Positions 7,111 through 11,481 of a stretch of 11,481 nucleotides of DNA are shown here, piece after piece. Source of the stretch: Methanobacterium sp. GTDB lineage: Archaea; Methanobacteriota; Methanobacteria; Methanobacteriales; Methanobacteriaceae. The stretch covers positions 1-11,481 of the forward strand of contig JACWMK010000061.1 of the NCBI GenBank assembly GCA_015661405.1. Direction: 5' to 3'. The stretch's first letter is position 1; each line of letters starts with the position of its first letter. The position numbers were made by a program, and so were the translations under genes. The notes below the pieces were generated by a model. It was given only the letters and a program-made list of their open reading frames with translations, was not told the origin of the DNA and did not search any database.

Positions 7111-7797
7111 CTATTCATTTAAGTATACACAGAGTTTCCAAACAGGATTCCCCGCATAATTCTTAAGCAATTTCTGAGTTTCCCTAGGATTCTCTAATTT
7201 CTTATAATGATGCATAGACAACTCTCCAGACTCTAATTCAGATTTAGGAATTTTTAATTCACGTAATTCTTCAACAACTTTAAACAAGTCTTGTATCACC
7301 TCCAATTCTACAAAATAAGTGTCATAATCAACGCAACAACATATTAAACCATTTTTCCCATGATTGATCATGTTGCACATTTTCACCCAACCAACTTTTT
7401 GCCAGGTGTTAGTAAGATATAAAAAGAATGGTTCATCAGGTAAATTTAGAACAATATCCTTTGCTTCGGCTTTTTTGAATTTCTTAAAATCAGTTTCAGT
7501 TACAAGCCACATACTCCGCCTTAATTCATTACTCATTTTGATGAGATGTATGCATTTTTCACAGATCACAGTTCCCATACTCACTTCGGGTCCAGCTGTG
7601 AAATTAGCTCCAAATTTCTTTTTGAAACCTTTATCTGTTTTTTCCCCACATAGACAACAAGTACCTTTTCTATCTCCATATAAAACAAATTTACCATTCT
7701 TAGGGTTAAAAAAAGGTTGATAAGTCCACCGATTCAAATCTTTAAAATTAGGGAATACTCCTTTTAATTTACAGATTGATTCCGATAATGTTTTCAT
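7111..7797 (-). CDS. csf1: Csf1, zinc-finger Cas8-like large subunit of type IV CRISPR-Cas
   Basis: First gene of the operon, 228 residues, ATG at 7797 with GGAGG at 7808-7804. It has the Csf1 hallmark of a split zinc finger, C47-x2-C50 and C79-x2-C82, separated by a Gly/Phe-rich loop. A later segment (PFFLYLTNTWQKVGW, near 123-137) resembles the family's conserved stretch that precedes an Asn-containing helix (here CNMINHGKNG). The C-terminal third is helical. Csf1 takes the place of Cas8 next to the 5' end of the guide RNA and is the signature protein of type IV. No DNase or helicase motif is present. Three consecutive cysteines (CCC, 153-155) are unusual. Start, zinc finger and context agree, so the call is strong. 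Confidence 0.88.
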   Translation of the reverse strand: MKTLSESICKLKGVFPNFKDLNRWTYQPFFNPKNGKFVLYGDRKGTCCLCGEKTDKGFKKKFGANFTAGPEVSMGTVICEKCIHLIKMSNELRRSMWLVTETDFKKFKKAEAKDIVLNLPDEPFFLYLTNTWQKVGWVKMCNMINHGKNGLICCCVDYDTYFVELEVIQDLFKVVEELRELKIPKSELESGELSMHHYKKLENPRETQKLLKNYAGNPVWKLCVYLNE

Positions 7798-7803
7798 AAT
7801 TAT

Positions 7804-7888
7804 CCTCCAAATCTATATAAAATAATATCTATTTAATTATATATAAATTTATATATATTTATATATACACAAACATCAAATATAATAC
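7804..7888. promoter_or_regulatory. divergent promoter region between csf1 and the AbrB-like gene
   Basis: A short, almost pure A/T interval between diverging genes. It contains the csf1 ribosome-binding site (7808-7804) and a perfect 20-bp palindrome at 7838-7857 (TATATATAAATTTATATATA). TATA-like elements lie on both strands: a minus-strand TTTATATA within the palindrome predicts a csf1 transcript start about 20 bases before its ATG, and plus-strand TTTATATAT copies near 7848-7867 predict a start close to 7880-7890. The latter would leave the AbrB-like gene nearly leaderless, in line with its lack of a ribosome-binding site. A regulator binding the palindrome could control both directions. 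Confidence 0.6.
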
Positions 7889-7897
7889 TTGAAACTT

Positions 7898-8122
7898 ATG
7901 ATAGAAATAGATGATATGACAAAAGATTACGACACAAAAATTAGGAAAACTGCAGGCAGCATGATAACAACGATTCCAGCTGCATTTGTAAAATTATTAG
8001 AATTAGAATCTGGAGATTCATTTACATGGGATTTACAAGTTTCTAGTGACGGGGATACTTATCTTGTTTTATCAATTAAATCTGAAAATGGGGAAAGGAA
8101 AGGATTTAAACTAATGAAATAA
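7898..8122 (+). CDS. AbrB/SpoVT-type transcription regulator
   Basis: 74 residues from the ATG at 7898. A TTG at 7889 and an ATG at 7916 are alternatives; none has a clear ribosome-binding site, suggesting a leaderless or short-leader transcript. The segment YDTKIRKTAGSMITTIPAAF followed by VKLLELESGDSFTWDL matches the swapped-hairpin AbrB/MazE fold: two strands around a TxP motif, a short helix, then a GDxxxW-like strand. Such dimers bind AT-rich DNA and often control their own and neighbouring genes; some act as antitoxins. It diverges from csf1 across a shared promoter, so control of the csf operon is a reasonable inference, unproven. Confidence 0.8.
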   Translation: MIEIDDMTKDYDTKIRKTAGSMITTIPAAFVKLLELESGDSFTWDLQVSSDGDTYLVLSIKSENGERKGFKLMK

Positions 8123-8208
8123 GTTTAATGGAGAACTAAATAGATAAAACTTTTAATCAGAAATAGAAGGAAATAAAATTATTTTAACAAAAATTAACAA
8201 GGAATAAC

Positions 8209-8544
8209 ATGGATGAATTAGATGAAAATTTTATATTTCAAAGTTTTGATAATCTAATCAAAGAAGGAAATGAAATACTCAAATTAATTCAAGAATTAAC
8301 TCCTGGCGAATCTTTAACAGGTGATGACATTGTCAAAGTGAATTCATGGGTTAAAAAAAGTGAAAAACTCATTCATGGAATTTGTCCAAGATATAGAGAG
8401 TATTCTATTATTCTGCAGAAGTTATTGTATGAAAATAAATTTTCTAATATAACTAAAGATAGTTTTAGTGATGTTGATACTCTTTTATATTGTCTCCAAG
8501 GAGCCTATAGTGATTATAAACATGAAGATGTCTTTCCGTGTTAA
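8209..8544 (+). CDS. hypothetical 111-residue protein
   Basis: The ATG at 8209 is preceded by AAGGA at 8199-8203. The protein is acidic and mostly helical, beginning MDELDENFIFQSFDNLIKEG and ending in GAYSDYKHEDVFPC. There is no membrane segment or recognisable motif. It lies 86 bases after the AbrB-like gene on the same strand and could be cotranscribed with it. Because AbrB-like proteins can be antitoxins, a toxin role was considered, but nothing in the sequence supports it. Similar small helical proteins occur in archaeal defence islands, but I cannot name the family. Confidence 0.65.
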   Translation: MDELDENFIFQSFDNLIKEGNEILKLIQELTPGESLTGDDIVKVNSWVKKSEKLIHGICPRYREYSIILQKLLYENKFSNITKDSFSDVDTLLYCLQGAYSDYKHEDVFPC

Positions 8545-8594
8545 TCACCAACCTATTCACGAACCTAATCACTTAAACTTTTTCTAAAAATTTA

Positions 8595-8635
8595 ATCAAA
8601 AATAAATTTTTGATCCACCTTTTTTTAAAAGGTGG
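8595..8635. terminator. tandem hairpins between converging genes
   Basis: Two adjacent perfect stems: ATCAAAAAT/ATTTTTGAT (8595-8603 with 8606-8614, 2-base loop) and CCACCTTTT/AAAAGGTGG (8615-8623 with 8627-8635, 3-base loop). Both contain T-runs on either strand. They lie between the 111-residue gene and the converging mini zinc-ribbon gene, so they probably stop transcription from both sides. Confidence 0.55.
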
Positions 8636-8637
8636 AG

Positions 8638-8772
8638 TTAAATGTAAGTTGGATATTCATCTATCACATCATATCTTCCTGTTTTACATTTAAGGCAATG
8701 TATAAGGATATGATTGTCTCTTAATTCATGATTGCAGTCTGGACATAACATTAAATAAGTTCTATTATTCAT
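8638..8772 (-). CDS. 44-residue zinc-ribbon protein
   Basis: A small minus-strand frame from the ATG at 8772 to the TAA at 8638. The protein is short and hydrophilic, with CPDC near residue 10 and CLKC near residue 26, separated by NHELRDNHILIH, the pattern of a compact zinc ribbon. It ends DEYPTYI. The ribosome-binding site is weak (TTGATT). It lies between two hairpin clusters and similar inverted sequences, after the CDF transporter gene on the same strand. It differs from the zinc ribbon near 2181 apart from the CxxC pairs. Function unknown. Confidence 0.6.
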   Translation of the reverse strand: MNNRTYLMLCPDCNHELRDNHILIHCLKCKTGRYDVIDEYPTYI

Positions 8773-8796
8773 TTTTAATCAACTCGATTTTTGATT

Positions 8797-8813
8797 AAAC
8801 TTTTTAAAAGTTT
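8797..8813 (-). terminator. hairpin at the end of the CDF transporter gene
   Basis: AAACTTTT (8797-8804) and AAAAGTTT (8806-8813) form a 17-bp palindrome with one central base, overlapping the transporter stop codon. A further inverted repeat, TTAATCAA (8775-8782) with TTGATTAA (8791-8798), follows. T-runs on the minus strand fit a transcript end. Confidence 0.4.
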
Positions 8814-9660
8814 ATTCGGAATAAATTTCAACGTCCACTTCATCAACAAATTGGATAGATTTGATTATGATTTTTTTAATTTCATCTGATATATCACTGG
8901 CTTGACCTATATTCAATGAGCTGTCTAATTCAATATCAAGGGCAACCCCATAATGCTGTCCTTTATTGTTAATTTTAATTGAAGGAACACTTTCAACTTC
9001 ATGGATGTAGAGTACAACTTTTTTAATTCTACCTTCAAGGTTCTTAGGTATTTTTCCGAGAATAGAATTATAATTATCCCTTAACATTTCAACAGCTGTT
9101 TTTATAACTAAAATTGCTATTATGAATGATAAAATCGGATCTAAAATAGTGAATCCTAACTGTGATGCTATTACTGTTATAACCACTCCAATAGAAGCAA
9201 TGACATCTAACATTTTCTCTTTTGACATGCTCACGAATACTTGTGAGTTACTCTTCTTTCCGACAGTGGATAATGTTTTCATGATATAAAAATTAAAAAA
9301 AATGCCAATAGCTGCCATAACTCCAGCTAAAACTCCAACGGTAGGGATATGTGCCATGGTGATTTTTGAATATCCATCCATGAAGATAGTGTAAGCTAAA
9401 TAGAATAACAATAAAGAAAATCCTAAACCAATTAAAGGTTCTATCCGTTCCCGTTTATATGGATATTCACTAGTAGCTGGCTGGCTGCTTATTTTAACAG
9501 CGAATGCACCAACTACACTATTAATCACGTCTGAACCTGAATTAAATCCCTCTGCCAGTAAAGATGAACTCCCAGATGATAAACCTACAATTATATTGAA
9601 AACTGTTAAAAAAAGGTTTCCTAAGATTGCTGTATATGATGCTTTATTTGATTCATTCAT
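8812..9660 (-). CDS. cation diffusion facilitator (CDF) family transporter
   Basis: A 282-residue inner-membrane metal/proton antiporter of usual CDF length. About six membrane helices occupy the first ~195 residues, followed by a cytoplasmic domain (~205-282) of the family's alpha-beta type (IKKVVLYIHEVESVPSIKIN). The TM2 signature SSLLAEGFNSGSDVINS and the loop SEYPYKRERIEPL match the family. The transport site is unusual: TM2 has N40 and D44, and TM5 has E148 and D152 (EKMLD), where zinc transporters such as YiiP carry D/D and H/D. Loss of the His suggests a metal other than zinc, perhaps manganese or iron. It is the last gene of a three-gene unit: its ATG overlaps the preceding stop by 4 bases. 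Confidence 0.9.
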   Translation of the reverse strand: MNESNKASYTAILGNLFLTVFNIIVGLSSGSSSLLAEGFNSGSDVINSVVGAFAVKISSQPATSEYPYKRERIEPLIGLGFSLLLFYLAYTIFMDGYSKITMAHIPTVGVLAGVMAAIGIFFNFYIMKTLSTVGKKSNSQVFVSMSKEKMLDVIASIGVVITVIASQLGFTILDPILSFIIAILVIKTAVEMLRDNYNSILGKIPKNLEGRIKKVVLYIHEVESVPSIKINNKGQHYGVALDIELDSSLNIGQASDISDEIKKIIIKSIQFVDEVDVEIYSE

Positions 9661-9836
9661 TGTTTTAATTCCTGATAAATCTTAAATAGGTTAGAATATA
9701 AAATTAAAATAATGAGATTTAAGAAGCTAAATTGAGATAATGTTATATAGAAAATCTTACCGAAAATAACAATTAAAAATGGTAGTATAAGAACCCATTT
9801 ACTGATATTCCACCCTACCGTTAAGAGTGCATTCAT
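9657..9836 (-). CDS. 59-residue membrane protein upstream of the CDF transporter
   Basis: The ATG at 9836 is chosen because AGGTGG at 9848-9843 lies just upstream; the frame is open further up but without another such site. Two hydrophobic stretches (WVLILPFLIVIFG near 14-26 and LNLIILILYSNLF near 39-51) predict a small two-helix membrane protein ending in a charged tail (KIYQELKQ). It begins 2 bases after the preceding gene's stop and overlaps the transporter start by 4 bases, so all three are cotranslated. It may be an accessory subunit of the transporter. I do not recognise the family. Confidence 0.6.
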   Translation of the reverse strand: MNALLTVGWNISKWVLILPFLIVIFGKIFYITLSQFSFLNLIILILYSNLFKIYQELKQ

Positions 9837-9838
9837 AG

Positions 9839-10134
9839 TTAACCACCTAAAGCTCGGCAGTGAGTGCATTCTTCAATCACCATATCCTTAATGATTCTAA
9901 CATCACAACAAACTTTAAGACTGTAATCACCCTCCCAACCATCACTTAAAGGAATTATTTTTAAACCAGGATATAGTTCATTTTTAATGTCTTCTTGGAT
10001 CTTCCTCATTTGTTCTGTTGATTGTGGTCGGCAGTGACATTTAGCCACAATTAAAATACATGTTTCACCAGGTAACTTCCAAAATTTAATCGAATCATAG
10101 TGGTTTAATCCTTCATAGAACTTGTTTAAAACAT
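9839..10134 (-). CDS. Cys-rich small protein, apparently frameshifted near its start
   Basis: From a GTG at 10048 the frame gives 69 residues (start AKCHCRPQ, then KVCCDVR, and ECTHCRALGG at the end), but that GTG has no ribosome-binding site. The frame remains open upstream to a stop near 10160 and reads like protein (KFYEGLNHYDSIKFWKLPG), with no in-frame ATG, GTG or TTG at its beginning. A good ribosome-binding site (GGAGATG, 10150-10144) lies 9 bases before an ATG at 10134 in another frame, which stops after two codons. One extra T in the T4 run at 10131-10128 would join this ATG to the main frame. This indicates a one-base loss, real or a sequencing error. The CHC, CC and CxxC groups suggest metal binding, in keeping with the transporter downstream. 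The intact product would be about 98 residues. Confidence 0.55.
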
Positions 10135-10156
10135 TCGTTTTAACATCTCCTAATCT

Positions 10157-10173
10157 GTTTTATTTAATAAAAC
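10157..10173. promoter_or_regulatory. 17-bp palindrome ahead of the Cys-rich/CDF operon
   Basis: GTTTTATT-T-AATAAAAC is a perfect palindrome with one central base, ending 7 bases before the ribosome-binding site of the operon's first gene. It could be an operator or cover the TATA element. With a metal transporter downstream, a metal-responsive repressor is a reasonable but unproven guess. Confidence 0.45.
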
Positions 10174-10234
10174 ATGAGAATAAGAGTTAAAAAATTAGAA
10201 AAAAAGAATTTATTAATCATCTGAAAATAAGTCG

Positions 10235-10305
10235 TAGATGAATATTCATTTAAAAATAAAGTATAGGTGAATATTCATTTAGAAATGAATTGTAGATGAA
10301 TATTA
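10235..10305. repeat. 29-bp tandem repeats containing a 12-bp palindrome
   Basis: Two full units and part of a third, in exact 29-base register: copies begin at 10235, 10264 and 10293 with TAGATGAATATT or TAGGTGAATATT. The first two match at 24 of 29 positions. The core ATGAATATTCAT is a perfect palindrome in copy one and degraded in the others. A weaker fourth copy may lie at 10206-10234. There are no spacers, so this is not a CRISPR array. The array lies in the ~190-base gap between the glycosyltransferase-like gene and the Cys-rich/CDF operon, where it may be a set of regulator sites or iteron-like repeats. No other gene is seen in this gap. Confidence 0.6.
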
Positions 10306-10363
10306 ACCTGTAATGAGTTAATAAAAAAGATAATTTTTTGAGTTAAATAAATAAATGTTATTA

Positions 10364-11481
10364 TTATGAATTTGATTCTTCACTGACTTTCTCGAGTGAA
10401 TTTTTTATTGAATCATAATCTTTAATATTAGTTTTTAAAAATGGGAATAAATAATAATGATCATTAAATTTGATGGGATTTAATTCTGTATAATTGTTTT
10501 CTAACGCAAAATTGTAAAATGGTATTTCCACGTTAAAACTCGGATTATATAATGTTGGATACCCTGAATTGATTATTATCAGTTCAGGATTCGTTTTTTC
10601 TATATATGCTGGAGTTGCAATTCCATTTACTCCTATAAATTTATTATTTAATCCCAAGATATCTATCTGGTTCCATTTAGAATAATATGTTATAGCTCCC
10701 GAATCTACAGATGCAACGGTATAATTATCCTTTGAATAAGGACTGAGAGCTTTGCCTAAAGCTATATGTGCTTGGTATAAACTATTTCCATCATTATGTA
10801 GACTGTTAAGATCTGTTAAAAAAGTAGCGTTAGGGATTAAGAGTAAGAAGACTATGAACAAACATATAATAAAACGGGTAGTATTTTTTTTCAATTTACC
10901 ATTGAATCTACTTCCTATCTCAGTGAATAACATGCTTAATGCTACACCAGAAGCTGCATAAAGTAGTACGAAAGAAGGATAAAAATATCTCAACCCATAA
11001 TCCGACATTAATTCAGTGTAAATATATACAATATTAGCTAATATAAACGCTACAATCAACGTAATTAAAAAATATTTAAACTGAGTTTTTTGTTCTATTT
11101 CCTGTGATTTAATTCTTGGATACTTAATGAATAAGGAAATTAATATAATTATAATAAATGGAACAATGTACTCTAAAGCAGTTATTAAATCAGATATAGT
11201 TAAAAAAATATTCCCTCTAATTGTTTTTACTAAAACGGAGATGGGTAACAGCATATGAAAGTAAGAAATCCGGAAAATCATGTATATTACAATTGGCACT
11301 AAATATAAAATTAAAATTGGTATCAGTGGAGTTAACTTGAGTGATTTATTTTTTCTATAAAATACATATATAATCAAAAATATTAGTCCTAATGATATTA
11401 GTATTCCTTCGGGTCTGGTTAAGCTTAATAAAAGAGCTGAGAATGCAAATAACCAGATAAACTTCGAGTTATTGAATGAAA
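10364..11481 (-). CDS. C-terminal part of a multi-pass membrane protein, GT-C glycosyltransferase-like (5' partial)
   Basis: The frame is open to the right edge, so the gene begins outside; 371 residues are visible. A TTG at 11377 is internal rather than a start. The visible part has roughly eight hydrophobic helices with short loops, including SLTRPEGILIS near the window edge, a motif frequent in GT-C polyprenyl-phosphate-dependent glycosyltransferases. A non-membrane C-terminal domain begins near SLYQAHIALGKALSPYSKDN and continues with ASVDSGAITYYSKWNQIDILGL, also typical of that superfamily. These enzymes transfer sugars from lipid carriers outside the membrane, for protein N-glycosylation or pseudomurein and polysaccharide assembly. 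The exact donor cannot be told; the catalytic first loop lies outside the window. Confidence 0.75.
   Translation of the reverse strand, partial: SFNNSKFIWLFAFSALLLSLTRPEGILISLGLIFLIIYVFYRKNKSLKLTPLIPILILYLVPIVIYMIFRISYFHMLLPISVLVKTIRGNIFLTISDLITALEYIVPFIIIILISLFIKYPRIKSQEIEQKTQFKYFLITLIVAFILANIVYIYTELMSDYGLRYFYPSFVLLYAASGVALSMLFTEIGSRFNGKLKKNTTRFIICLFIVFLLLIPNATFLTDLNSLHNDGNSLYQAHIALGKALSPYSKDNYTVASVDSGAITYYSKWNQIDILGLNNKFIGVNGIATPAYIEKTNPELIIINSGYPTLYNPSFNVEIPFYNFALENNYTELNPIKFNDHYYLFPFLKTNIKDYDSIKNSLEKVSEESNS

Larger units (their letters stand above)
8573..8815. repeat. similar inverted sequences flanking a mini zinc-ribbon gene
   Basis: TTTAATCAAAAAT at 8591-8603 has an exact inverted copy at 8787-8799. 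Similarity extends outward on both sides (TAAACTTTT, a few variable bases, then AAAAA), giving about 30 bp of imperfect inverted repeat around 8573-8603 and 8787-8815. Each copy also sits just after the end of a larger gene read in its own direction, so they may be related transcript-end signals rather than mobile-element ends. No target-site duplication was seen. Confidence 0.4.

Noticed and set aside
2375..7797. Type I or type III CRISPR-Cas operon
   Set aside because: There is no Cas3, Cas8b-size protein, Cas10 or Csm/Cmr set; a small zinc-finger Csf1 with Csf2/Csf3-like proteins and CysH fits type IV.
7898..8544. Toxin-antitoxin pair (AbrB antitoxin plus 111-residue toxin)
   Set aside because: The order could fit, but the genes are 86 bases apart and the second protein shows no toxin motif.
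9839..10048. The GTG at 10048 as the real start of the Cys-rich gene
   Set aside because: There is no ribosome-binding site, and the same frame reads as plausible protein for more than 25 codons upstream.
10206..10310. Short regular repeats as a CRISPR array
   Set aside because: The 29-base units are directly adjacent and degenerate, with no unique spacers between them.

Overview
The window looks like archaeal DNA, most likely from a methanogen of the Methanobacteriales. This is inferred from AT-rich DNA, strong GGAGG/GGTGA ribosome-binding sites, TATA-like promoter elements, poly-T gene ends, an archaeal-style AbrB regulator and several tiny zinc-ribbon proteins. No rRNA or tRNA gene, insertion sequence or CRISPR array was seen.

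Left part (1-2312, plus strand): the end of a putative ribbon-helix-helix protein, a 310-residue protein of unknown function with a CxC/CxxC zinc-type site, a protein with N-terminal cysteines and an AP2-like DNA-binding domain, and a 43-residue zinc ribbon. These look like accessory or mobile-element genes.

Centre (7797 down to 2375, minus strand): a tightly packed eight-gene operon, the main content of the window. The order is csf1 (zinc-finger Cas8-like subunit), a Cas11-like small helical protein, csf2 (Cas7-type backbone), csf3 (Cas5-type), two beta-class DNA methyltransferases, a CysH-like ATP-pyrophosphatase and a Cas6-type RNA endonuclease. Gene ends overlap by 1, 4 or 10 bases or are separated by a few bases, so it is almost certainly one transcript. 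The csf core plus cysH points to type IV-B CRISPR-Cas. IV-B is normally described without cas6, and I do not know of a described form with two methyltransferases between csf3 and cysH. The Cas6 keeps a plausible His/Lys active site. No array, nuclease, helicase (DinG), cas1 or cas2 is visible. My working hypothesis is a nuclease-free, RNA-guided complex coupled to nucleic-acid modification, or a modification cassette that marks the host element. This is inference.

A divergent AbrB/SpoVT-type regulator gene (7898-8122) shares with csf1 a short AT-rich promoter region containing a perfect 20-bp palindrome, a candidate operator. A 111-residue protein of unknown function follows it.

Right part (8545-11481, minus strand): a 44-residue zinc ribbon between similar inverted sequences; a three-gene unit of a Cys-rich small protein (apparently frameshifted near its start), a 59-residue membrane protein and a cation diffusion facilitator transporter with an unusual metal site; an intergenic stretch with 29-bp tandem repeats; and the C-terminal part of a large multi-pass membrane protein resembling GT-C glycosyltransferases, running off the right edge.
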